A DNA stretch of 39,408 nucleotides from an uncultured Bacteroides sp. Lineage in GTDB: Bacteria > Bacteroidota > Bacteroidia > Bacteroidales > Bacteroidaceae. Each line of letters opens with the position of its first letter. Position 1 is the first letter of the stretch. Shown here one piece after another: positions 1 to 6,899 of this stretch. The notes under the pieces were generated by a model that saw only the letters and a program-made list of their open reading frames with translations, had not been told where the DNA came from and did not search any database. Location: assembly GCA_947173895.1 (NCBI GenBank), contig CAMWGU010000018.1:1-39408 (forward strand), given 5' to 3'. The position numbers were made by a program, and so were the translations under genes.

Positions 1-770
1 ATGTCCGACTGTGCACGCTGCTGTTCCGACAAGTTGTTGAACTGAACCAGATTTTCTATTCCGCCCCTTGTCTCCACTCCATACGCATTGGCCGGCATAG
101 AAGAACTTCTGGGTGCATTGGGCAAAGGCAGATAGCCGTCCATACGGGCGGAAGACGAAAAAGTCCCGTTTCCCGTAGAAAGCCCTATCGACCAATTCCG
201 TTCCCGCTTCCTGCCGGAAGCCGCATAAGCATACTCGCTCTTTTGAGCCTGATGATAAGAAGACCTGCCGGTTTTCTTCCGCCGCATCCGTTCTGTCACA
301 TCCGGTGCCTCTGCCTGTTCTTCGGGATAGTTTTCTTCTGTCTGTATCTCTTCTGCCTCCTTGCCTGCCAAGTCTTCCCGCGCCACAACCGCCTTCTTCA
401 GAGCCAGGCTTGGGGAGCCGGCCGCAAGCTGTCCGGCAGCCCGATGGGCAATCCGGGCCATCGGTGGTTCGGAAACAACCGCGCTTTCTCTCCATCCGTC
501 GGGTTCATGCAATGAATCCAACTCCGCCGACTGCTGCACCAGATAGTCGGCCGAAGGCGATTGCCAAAACCATACCGTCAATGAAGACACCAGCACCAGC
601 AGGGCAACAGCCGCCACGCCCTGCCAACGGCGCCACATCGGGATAGCCTTCGGAGTGGCATCCAGCTCTTTCTCCAGCTGTTCCCACAAGCCGGCCGGAA
701 CCGGTTCCGAACAATCCTCCATCCGGGTACGGAAATTCTGTATCCATTTATCTTTTTCTTTCATTCCCAT
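1..770 (-). CDS. Sigma-factor-linked single-pass membrane protein, probable outer-membrane beta-barrel type (partial, runs off left edge)
   Basis: An open frame runs from ATG at 770 (or the in-frame ATG at 764) leftwards past the window edge, about 256 codons, so the C-terminus is missing. The second ATG overlaps the sigma-factor stop as ATGA, indicating translational coupling. The N-terminal 45 residues are charged and contain the stretch EPVPAGLWEQLEKELD. One hydrophobic segment lies at about residues 51-69, followed by a long low-complexity, Q/E/S-rich region. Near residue 185 the sequence WSIGLSTGNGTF resembles the first strand of a PorT-type barrel. Bacteroides ECF sigma genes are often followed by such a protein, which may act in an anti-sigma-like way. 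That role is inference from position. It was found by reading the minus strand directly; the small open frames on the opposite strand here are shadows. Confidence 0.75.
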   Translation of the reverse strand, partial: MGMKEKDKWIQNFRTRMEDCSEPVPAGLWEQLEKELDATPKAIPMWRRWQGVAAVALLVLVSSLTVWFWQSPSADYLVQQSAELDSLHEPDGWRESAVVSEPPMARIAHRAAGQLAAGSPSLALKKAVVAREDLAGKEAEEIQTEENYPEEQAEAPDVTERMRRKKTGRSSYHQAQKSEYAYAASGRKRERNWSIGLSTGNGTFSSSARMDGYLPLPNAPRSSSMPANAYGVETRGGIENLVQFNNLSEQQRAQSD

Positions 771-1309
771 ATTCTCTTTCTATAATCATTTACTTTTTTC
801 ATCAATAAAGCCTTGGCCCTATACAATTGGGAAGACGAAGTATGCTCGGTAATGCCCAACAATTCGGCTATTTCCTTATGCCCCTTCTCTTCCAGCACAT
901 ATAAATTGAAGACCGTCCGGTAGCCATCCGGAAGTTCCTTGATAAACTGCATCAAAACAGATTGCGGAATCTGTTCCAAGTCTTCTTCATCTCCATCCAC
1001 CACATCGGGCAACTCGTTTACCACCACCTCTTGGCTCATTACATTCTTCTTGCGCAGATATCCCAATGACTCGTTTACCATAATACGCGTCAACCATGCT
1101 TTCAAAGAACCTTCTCCTTTATAAGTAAATTGTCCGAACGAGCGGAATACATTCAAAAATCCGTCATGCAAAACGTCCTGTGCCACCTCTCTATCACCCG
1201 TGTAACGAACACAAATGGCCATCAACTGTCCGGCATAACGCTCATACAATTGCTTGCGTGCAAAGTTATCGCCCTTGCCGCACCGTTCCACCAATTCTGT
1301 TTCATTCAT
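761..1309 (-). CDS. ECF-type RNA polymerase sigma factor
   Basis: This sigma-70-family protein of about 182 residues should direct RNA polymerase to a small regulon. Region 2 is visible as the stretch from YERYAGQLMAICVRYTGD through DVLHDGFLNVFRSFGQF. Region 4 is the helix-turn-helix around LPDGYRTVFNLYVLEEKGHKEIAELLGI. I chose ATG at 1309 over an upstream ATG at 1366 because a -7 element (TATTTTTG, minus strand) lies at 1360-1353 and would place the longer start upstream of the transcript. The 182-residue length fits the family. The stop overlaps the next gene as ATGA. No ligand or target can be read from the sequence. Confidence 0.93.
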   Translation of the reverse strand: MNETELVERCGKGDNFARKQLYERYAGQLMAICVRYTGDREVAQDVLHDGFLNVFRSFGQFTYKGEGSLKAWLTRIMVNESLGYLRKKNVMSQEVVVNELPDVVDGDEEDLEQIPQSVLMQFIKELPDGYRTVFNLYVLEEKGHKEIAELLGITEHTSSSQLYRAKALLMKKVNDYRKRIWE

Positions 1310-1352
1310 TGTTTGTGACACTACTTCTTTAATTATAGAAATGACGGGATTG

Positions 1353-1360
1353 CAAAAATA
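1353..1360 (-). promoter_or_regulatory. -7 promoter element for the ECF sigma operon
   Basis: On the minus strand this reads TATTTTTG, matching the Bacteroides TAnnTTTG consensus. It lies about 44 bases upstream of the ATG at 1309. I could not find a clear -33 TTTG at 19-21 bp, so the call rests on the -7 box. Confidence 0.5.
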
Positions 1361-1471
1361 CTGCATCGGAAAGCATCTTTTTTTTAGTTAAACACATTTA
1401 ACACTCCGGCAAGCAGTAAAACCGACCGCCCTGCATTTTAACCATAGAAACATCATTTAGAAACAAGAAAT

Positions 1472-2260
1472 ATGAAAAGATATCATGCGATACTCACTGT
1501 AACCATTGTGATGGCACTGACAGCCTTCACCACATCTTGCCAAGACTATGACGACGACCAAGAGTTTCTGTCGAATGTGGACATGGCCTACAACGCCACC
1601 CTGGCTACACTGGTGGAGCCGAACTTTCCTGCCGGAGTGGCAACCATAAAGAAAGACAACGAAGAATATGCCTATGTGGTCAATCCGGGAATACTGTCGC
1701 AATATGGCATACAGCATGCAGGCGACCGCATGTTCTGCCGGTATATCGGTGTGGAAAGCCCCGCCGGAGCACAAGACAGCAGAGCCCCTTACATCCGCAT
1801 CACCGAACTACAGCAGATCCTGACCAAAGACATCGATATCCTGACCGACACAGAAACGGATGTGTATGGGAATGACGGAATCAATTGCATAGCCCACCAT
1901 CTGGGAAAAGAATACCTGACGCTGCAATTCCAGATATACGGCTCCAACACCGGCATCAAACACCGCATCAGCCTGGTGGCCAAAGAGGGCGACATGCCCG
2001 ACAAGGACGGCCTTCTAGCGGTAGAGTTGCGCCACAATGCCGAGGGAGACGGAATGGTATTCATGGGCCGGCCCGGATACGTATCTTTCTCCTTGGCCGG
2101 TGCGCCCGGATATGACGAAGGGACGCTAAAAGGATTCAAGATAACCTATCGGTCCATTTCCGATGGAAAAAGAACCGTTACAATAAGTTATGTCGATACC
2201 AAAGCATTACAGAATTTTCCATTCGCACAAGAAACATGGTCCAACACAAAGATTAAATGA
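1472..2260 (+). CDS. NigD-like lipoprotein
   Basis: This 262-residue protein begins with a lipoprotein signal (MKRYHAILTVTIVMALTAF, then TTSC). Lipidation is predicted at Cys23, followed by the acidic QDYDDDQ, which resembles the Bacteroidetes surface lipoprotein export signal. The remainder fits the NigD family of Bacteroides, which combines an N-terminal OB-like domain (about residues 50-130) with a C-terminal beta-sandwich (about 140-250). NigD was named from a bacteriocin-like Bacteroides locus, but most family members have no assigned function. The gene stands alone, is divergent from the sigma operon, and is followed by a clear terminator at 2300-2336. I saw no strong promoter upstream. 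Confidence 0.8.
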   Translation: MKRYHAILTVTIVMALTAFTTSCQDYDDDQEFLSNVDMAYNATLATLVEPNFPAGVATIKKDNEEYAYVVNPGILSQYGIQHAGDRMFCRYIGVESPAGAQDSRAPYIRITELQQILTKDIDILTDTETDVYGNDGINCIAHHLGKEYLTLQFQIYGSNTGIKHRISLVAKEGDMPDKDGLLAVELRHNAEGDGMVFMGRPGYVSFSLAGAPGYDEGTLKGFKITYRSISDGKRTVTISYVDTKALQNFPFAQETWSNTKIK

Positions 2261-2299
2261 CTCTTAACAACTAATTCCTTGTCTGCTTATTGTAATGAA

Positions 2300-2336
2300 A
2301 GGCTGTATCCGAACAAGCTTCGGTGCAGCCTTTTTT
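2300..2336 (+). terminator. Rho-independent terminator of the NigD-like gene
   Basis: The hairpin pairs GGCTG (2301-2305) with CAGCC (2326-2330) and CCGAA (2309-2313) with TTCGG (2319-2323), then runs into six T residues at 2331-2336. Confidence 0.85.
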
Positions 2337-2394
2337 ATTGAGATTGCCCGCAAGAAACAATCTTGCCTAGAAAACACATTTATCCGCCTGTTTA

Positions 2395-2426
2395 TTTGCA
2401 TTTCTCCTTTTCCTTTCTTACATTTG
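2395..2426 (+). promoter_or_regulatory. Promoter of the HU-like gene
   Basis: A -33 TTTG at 2395-2398 is separated by exactly 20 bases from a -7 TACATTTG at 2419-2426, a textbook Bacteroides arrangement. Transcription should start near 2433, giving a leader of about 130 bases that contains the whole palindrome array. Confidence 0.8.
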
Positions 2427-2444
2427 TATAATTGGTATCTATTC

Positions 2445-2524
2445 ACCACAGCCGTGGTTAATACTAGTCACCCACGTGATTAAATCTAACCACTCGGGTG
2501 GTCAGGCTTAACCACGGACGTGGC
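2445..2524 (+). repeat. Array of four 14-bp palindromes at 22-bp spacing
   Basis: Units start at 2445, 2467, 2489 and 2511, a period of exactly 22 bp. They read ACCAC-AGCC-GTGGT, GTCAC-CCAC-GTGAT, ACCAC-TCGG-GTGGT and ACCAC-GGAC-GTGGC. The arms are conserved while the central four bases and the 8-base linkers vary. The array lies downstream of the promoter and 40 bases before the HU-like start codon. It could be a repeated protein-binding site on one face of the helix, or four small RNA stem-loops in the leader. Autoregulation by the adjacent DNA-binding protein is a guess. Confidence 0.85.
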
Positions 2525-2563
2525 AAACGAACACCAGATAGACGTTAACATAAAAACAACCGT

Positions 2564-3211
2564 ATGGCAATACAATTTGATTGGTATGAAAACCCCAAAA
2601 CCTCCGAACAACAAGGAGAAGAGAACCTGCTGCATCCGCGCCTCCGGCTGAACGGGAAAGTGAACACGGCCCAACTCCGCGCCCGCATACAGAAATATAC
2701 CACACTGACAGAAACAGACGTGGTGGCGGTGCTCGACGCGCTGTCGCACGCCATGGGCGAGGAACTGGCAGACGGAAAGCAGGTACATCTGGACGGCATC
2801 GGCTTTTTCCGCCCCAACCTGGTGAGCACCGAGCCGGTGACCCAAAAGACGAAACGCAAGAACACGAAGGTGAAACTCAAGGGAGTGGTGTACCGACCCG
2901 ACCAATTGCTGATGGACGAGGTGGGAAAGGTGAAGGTGCAGCGCACCCGGTTTCCATTTCATTCGAGCAAACTGACCGAAGAAGAAATCGACGAACTGCT
3001 GACGGAGTATTTCGCTACCCACGACTTTGTGCAGCGAAAGAGCTTCCAATTTCTGTGCAGCATGACGCAAACCACGGCCAACCGTCATCTACGCCGCCTG
3101 TGCGAGGAGGGAAAACTGAAGAATGAAGGACTCCCCAAACAACCGGTCTACAAGCCGGCAAACGGACATTACACAGCCACCAAACAAGACAAGGACGGGA
3201 AAGATGCGTGA
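2564..3211 (+). CDS. HU-related DNA-binding protein with C-terminal extension
   Basis: This 215-residue protein starts at MAIQFDWYENP. Residues 1 to about 125 match the Bacteroidetes HU-related 'histone-like' family, with a helical stretch followed by the beta-arm region around ELADGKQVHLDGIGFFRP. The family is usually about 120-160 residues. Here an extra segment of about 85 residues contains a helix-turn-helix-like stretch (DFVQRKSFQFLCSMTQTTANRHLRRLCEEGKL), so it may make two kinds of DNA contact. It is monocistronic and convergent with fmt. The 130-base leader with its palindrome array suggests dedicated regulation. Target DNA is unknown. Confidence 0.85.
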   Translation: MAIQFDWYENPKTSEQQGEENLLHPRLRLNGKVNTAQLRARIQKYTTLTETDVVAVLDALSHAMGEELADGKQVHLDGIGFFRPNLVSTEPVTQKTKRKNTKVKLKGVVYRPDQLLMDEVGKVKVQRTRFPFHSSKLTEEEIDELLTEYFATHDFVQRKSFQFLCSMTQTTANRHLRRLCEEGKLKNEGLPKQPVYKPANGHYTATKQDKDGKDA

Positions 3212-3239
3212 GCAACATCCGTGCACCCCCATCGGACAC

Positions 3240-3335
3240 AACAGACATCGCCCCCCTTGCCACGCCGAAAGAAATCAGGCACCAAAGGCTTTTCGTGCAG
3301 AAAACCTGTCATACGGCAAGAGGGGCGCATCTGTT
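3240..3335. repeat. Imperfect inverted repeat between convergent genes
   Basis: The left arm at 3240-3261 and right arm at 3315-3335 are near-complementary over about 21 bp, with one bulge and a few mismatches. The 53-base interior can form a smaller hairpin (GCAC ... GTGC). It lies between the ends of the HU-like gene and fmt and has no T tract. It may act as a two-way transcription end or be the trace of a small repeat element. Confidence 0.55.
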
Positions 3336-3337
3336 CA

Positions 3338-4318
3338 TTATTCCACCCTGTGATGCTCCCACAGCCGGTATCCTCTCAGGAAATCGGCCACCCCCATCCG
3401 CTTCTTACCGGCCAGCTGCAAAGTAAGAACATTGATGAACCCGTCCTCTACCGCCACCTGAAAGCAAGTCTTTCCGTCCGTACGGATCTCGCCCGTCTTC
3501 ATCGCATGGGAAGCAAACACTTTCTCCGTCTCGTATATCTTCAGGGTCTGACGGACACCGTCGGGCGCACACAACTCCGTCCATGCAGCCGGATAAGGAG
3601 ACAGCCCGCGAACAAAATCGTAAACCGGCTTCACCCCTTTGCTCCAGTCTATGCGGCAAGTGTCCTTAAAGATTTTAGGAGCCGGACGCAAAACGTCCTC
3701 CCCACATACCAGCTCTTCCTGGGGGATAGGCTTGACACTCCCATCCAGAATGGCGTCGACGGTCTCCAACACCAAATCTCCCCCCAGACGCATCAGCTTG
3801 TCATGCACTATTTCCACATTGTCCGTATCGGCTATGGGGACACGCACCTGCTGGATAATCTCGCCCGTATCTATCTCATGCTTCAGAAAGAAAGTCGTGA
3901 TGCCGGTCTCCGTATCTCCGTTTATCACAGCCCAATTGATAGGAGCCGCCCCCCTGTACTGGGGCAGCAAGGAAGCATGCAGGTTGAAAGTACCCAAACG
4001 CGGCATGCTCCACACCACCTCGGGAAGCATGCGGAAAGCAACCACAATCTGCAGGTCGGCCTCCAAAGCCCGGAGCTCTTCTACAAAAGCCTCCGCCTTC
4101 AGCTTCTCCGGCTGAAGCACGCGCAACCCCTGAGAGACCGCATATTCTTTCACCGGACTGGGCTGTAACACACTGGCATGGCGGCCCACAGGCTTGTCGG
4201 GCATGGTAATAACTCCCACCACATTATATCCTCCCTCGACCAATCGCCGCAAACTTTCCACAGCAAAGTCGGGAGTTCCCATATATACAATTCGTAAATC
4301 CTTCTTTTCCATTATCAT
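3338..4318 (-). CDS. fmt: Methionyl-tRNA formyltransferase
   Basis: This enzyme transfers a formyl group from 10-formyltetrahydrofolate to methionyl-tRNA(fMet) for translation initiation in the cytoplasm. The 326-residue length fits the family. The catalytic set is visible as Asn112 and His114 in NLHAS and Asp150 in HEIDTGEI, with the signature SLLPQYRGAAPI at 116-127. The N-terminal VYMGTPDFAV is the usual opening of the Rossmann-like fold, and the C-terminal third is the OB-like tRNA-binding part. Starts at ATG 4318 or ATG 4312 are both possible. It is the last gene of the tsaC-ClC-fmt run, 11 bases after the ClC gene. Confidence 0.97.
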   Translation of the reverse strand: MIMEKKDLRIVYMGTPDFAVESLRRLVEGGYNVVGVITMPDKPVGRHASVLQPSPVKEYAVSQGLRVLQPEKLKAEAFVEELRALEADLQIVVAFRMLPEVVWSMPRLGTFNLHASLLPQYRGAAPINWAVINGDTETGITTFFLKHEIDTGEIIQQVRVPIADTDNVEIVHDKLMRLGGDLVLETVDAILDGSVKPIPQEELVCGEDVLRPAPKIFKDTCRIDWSKGVKPVYDFVRGLSPYPAAWTELCAPDGVRQTLKIYETEKVFASHAMKTGEIRTDGKTCFQVAVEDGFINVLTLQLAGKKRMGVADFLRGYRLWEHHRVE

Positions 4319-4329
4319 AATCCTTTCTG

Positions 4330-6132
4330 TTAATCTTCCGAGAAATCAACCAACACCTGTCGGTATGAATTAAATATTTTCGATTTGGACACAAAGCCTT
4401 TATACTTGCCCTCCTCGTCAATAACGGGCAGATTCCAGGCCTTTGTATCATCAAACTTCTTCATCACCTCCTCCATCGAGTCGGCCAAGTAAATCCGTGC
4501 GGCGGGAGAGACCATAAATTTCTCTACCTTGAACCGGCGATACAGTTCCTGGCGGAACATGATGTTGCGGATGTCGTCCAGCACCACAATACCCAGCAGT
4601 TCCCCCCGGGTGTCTACCACTGGAAACAAATTACGGCGCGCCTTCGAAATGACCTTCACCATCTCGCCCAAATCCATATCGGGACGCACTTCCTCAAAGT
4701 CAGTCTCCACCACGCTTTCGATGTTCATCAAGGTCAGTACGGCCTTGTCCTTATGATGGGTCAGCAATTCTCCCTTCTTGGCCAGACGCATGGAGTAAAT
4801 GCTATGCGGCTCAAATATCATAATCGTGAGATAGGAACTGACAGACACCATCATCAAAGGAAGAAACAAATCGTAGCCGCCGGTCAGTTCGGCAATCAGG
4901 AAGATGCCCGTCAGCGGGGCATGCATCACTCCCGACATCAGTCCTGCCATGCCCATCAGGGCGAAATTCTTCTCCGGAATATATGGACCGAGATGAAACT
5001 CATTGCAGAAATGCGCGAAAATGAAACCGGCGATACAGCCCAGAAACAAACTAGGTGCAAAGATTCCGCCGCACCCCCCTCCACCATTGGTGGCACTGGA
5101 TGCAAACACCTTGAACAGTATAATCATGAACAGATAGACAAGCAGCAGGTTGTCATATCCATAGAACACAGAGTTGTTCATCACCGTATTCCAATCATGA
5201 TTGGTAACACCGTTCAGCAGCAGATTGATCGTATCGTATCCTTCGCCATAGAGGGGAGGAAACAGAAATATCAGCACACTCAGCATCACACCGCCAATCA
5301 GCAGTTTGATGTAGGGATTGGTGTAACGGCGGAAGATGTTCTCCACTCCGTTCATGGCACGGGTGAAATACAAGGAGACCAGTCCGCAAGTGATGCCAAG
5401 CAGAATGGCCGAGGGAATGCGCTCCATCAGGAAAGGTTCGTCCAGGTGGAACCTGAACATCGCATCGGGTCCTGTCAGAATATAAGAGACCGTAGTGGCC
5501 GTGACGCAAGAGACCAGAAGCGGCAACAGGGAAGCCATGGTCAGATCGATCATCAGCACCTCCAGCGTAAACACCAGTCCGGCAATGGGAGCCTTGAATA
5601 TGCCGGCCACCGCACCGGCCGCACCACATCCCACCAGCAGCATCAGTGTCTTATGCTCCATCTTGAAAAGACTTCCCAGATTGGAACCGATGGCCGATCC
5701 GGTCAACACAATCGGCGCCTCGGCCCCCACCGATCCTCCGAAACCGATGGTGATGGCACTGGCTATCACCGACGACCACGTGTTATGCCGCTTGATGCGG
5801 CTTTGGCGGCGAGAAATGGCATAGAGTATTTTGGTCACTCCGTGGCTGATGTCGTCCTTCACGATATGACGGATAAACAGGCCGGTCAGGAAGATACCGA
5901 AAACCGGATAGACCAGATACAGCCAGTTGACACCTGTGGAGTCGAAATTCTCTGTCAGAAATGTCTTGATCCATTCCACCAGAAACTTCAAGAACCATGC
6001 AGCCAAGGCAGTGAAAATACCGGCCAGAAAGCTCAGGATAAGGATGAACTGTTTCTCTTTAATTTTTCTTTCGCGCCATAGGATAAAGCGCTGCAACACA
6101 TTTTTCTTCTTTTCTTCTACCATTGCGTCCAT
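4330..6132 (-). CDS. ClC family chloride channel/antiporter with CBS domain pair
   Basis: This 600-residue inner-membrane protein has the ClC pore in residues 25-450 and two CBS domains in about 465-595. The anion-path signatures are GAEAP (gating Glu138), GIFAP (356-360) and a Tyr446 matching the central tyrosine of ClC-ec1. The GSGIP-like element is reduced to ISHGVTK near residue 95. The residue matching the internal proton glutamate of ClC-ec1 (Glu203) is Val192 in FTLEVL, as in channel-type ClCs, while the preceding Glu191 is kept. It may therefore be a channel or weakly proton-coupled. CBS domains often bind adenine nucleotides. It starts 9 bases after the tsaC stop. Confidence 0.93.
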   Translation of the reverse strand: MDAMVEEKKKNVLQRFILWRERKIKEKQFILILSFLAGIFTALAAWFLKFLVEWIKTFLTENFDSTGVNWLYLVYPVFGIFLTGLFIRHIVKDDISHGVTKILYAISRRQSRIKRHNTWSSVIASAITIGFGGSVGAEAPIVLTGSAIGSNLGSLFKMEHKTLMLLVGCGAAGAVAGIFKAPIAGLVFTLEVLMIDLTMASLLPLLVSCVTATTVSYILTGPDAMFRFHLDEPFLMERIPSAILLGITCGLVSLYFTRAMNGVENIFRRYTNPYIKLLIGGVMLSVLIFLFPPLYGEGYDTINLLLNGVTNHDWNTVMNNSVFYGYDNLLLVYLFMIILFKVFASSATNGGGGCGGIFAPSLFLGCIAGFIFAHFCNEFHLGPYIPEKNFALMGMAGLMSGVMHAPLTGIFLIAELTGGYDLFLPLMMVSVSSYLTIMIFEPHSIYSMRLAKKGELLTHHKDKAVLTLMNIESVVETDFEEVRPDMDLGEMVKVISKARRNLFPVVDTRGELLGIVVLDDIRNIMFRQELYRRFKVEKFMVSPAARIYLADSMEEVMKKFDDTKAWNLPVIDEEGKYKGFVSKSKIFNSYRQVLVDFSED

Positions 6133-6141
6133 GCTCTGCCT

Positions 6142-6717
6142 TTACTCTCTAATGATCTTCACTTGCCCTCCCTTTCCCAGCTTGATGATGCCGGATGGTT
6201 TAGGATGGGCCACCTCGTCTTGCCTATATTCCACAATATAGTCTACCGCCTGCTTCACTTCCTCGCTGATTTCGCCGAAATGGGCCGGCGAAGGCTGCCC
6301 GCTGATATTGGCGGAAGTAGAAACAACAGCTTTGCGAAAACGGAAACATAGCTGTCGTGAGAACTCCTCGCGGGTGACACGGATTCCCACACTTCCGTCT
6401 TCGGCCAGCAGATTCTCGGCCAGATTGCGTGCTCCGTCATAAATAATGGTCAATGGCTTGGTGGCATATTCAATCAGGTCCCAAGCCACCGGATGTACCT
6501 CGTCCACATAGAAATCCACCTTCACATCGCTGTCTACCAACACCAACATAGCCTTGCTGTCGGCGCGTTTCTTTATATCATACACACGTTTCACCGCTTC
6601 CGGATTGGTCGCATCACAGCCTATTCCCCAAATTGTGTCAGTAGGGTAAAGAATCACTCCTCCCTTCTGCATCACTTCACAGGCTCTTTTTAAGTCTTCT
6701 CTAAAATCTTTGTTCAT
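6142..6717 (-). CDS. tsaC: L-threonylcarbamoyladenylate synthase (YrdC/Sua5 family)
   Basis: This enzyme makes threonylcarbamoyl-AMP from threonine, bicarbonate and ATP, the first step of the t6A37 modification of ANN-decoding tRNAs. The 191 residues consist of the YrdC domain alone, without the Sua5 C-terminal domain. Visible motifs are YPTDTIWGIGCDA (residues 24-36), IKKRADSKAMLVLV (substrate-binding basic residues) and STSANISG (about 132-139). It is the first gene of a minus-strand run with the ClC gene and fmt. A -7 box TACATTTG lies upstream at 6761-6754. The symbol is by domain content; the Sua5 name is also used. Confidence 0.93.
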   Translation of the reverse strand: MNKDFREDLKRACEVMQKGGVILYPTDTIWGIGCDATNPEAVKRVYDIKKRADSKAMLVLVDSDVKVDFYVDEVHPVAWDLIEYATKPLTIIYDGARNLAENLLAEDGSVGIRVTREEFSRQLCFRFRKAVVSTSANISGQPSPAHFGEISEEVKQAVDYIVEYRQDEVAHPKPSGIIKLGKGGQVKIIRE

Positions 6718-6753
6718 ATCATTACGTTATCGGGTTCTCCCTTTAAAAATTTG

Positions 6754-6761
6754 CAAATGTA
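6754..6761 (-). promoter_or_regulatory. -7 promoter element for tsaC-ClC-fmt
   Basis: The minus strand reads TACATTTG, an exact TAnnTTTG match 37 bases before the tsaC start. No clear -33 partner is seen. Confidence 0.5.
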
Positions 6762-6790
6762 GCAAATCCTCTTGATAATGACGAGTTAAA

Positions 6791-6843
6791 CGGACAAAAA
6801 AAGCAAGTGCGCCCCGCAGGAGCGCACTTGCTTTTTTTGTCCG
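6791..6843 (-). terminator. Long perfect hairpin terminator after nagA
   Basis: Two perfectly complementary 22-base arms (6791-6812 and 6822-6843) enclose a 9-base loop. The arms carry a seven-base A run on one side and T run on the other, so the hairpin can terminate in either direction. For nagA, which is read leftwards, it lies about 57 bases past the stop codon. Confidence 0.9.
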
Positions 6844-6899
6844 GACTATCCTTTTCCTATTCAGCGGATGCCTTGTTTCTCTTCTTTGGTTCTCATCGT

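Larger units (their letters stand above)
2261..2563 (+). other. Intergenic region with terminator, promoter and palindrome array
   Basis: This 303-base gap holds no gene. In order it carries the terminator of the NigD-like gene, a well-formed promoter at 2395-2426, and a four-unit palindrome array at 2445-2524 inside the predicted leader of the HU-like gene. The array units do not code for anything recognisable. Confidence 0.8.

Noticed and set aside
3221-4168. 315-codon open frame on the plus strand
   Set aside because: It is antisense to fmt, whose catalytic motifs are all present, and has no recognisable protein features.
4753-6081. 442-codon open frame on the plus strand
   Set aside because: It lies entirely opposite the ClC gene, is rich in Q, H and R with no domain, and is explained as an antisense shadow.
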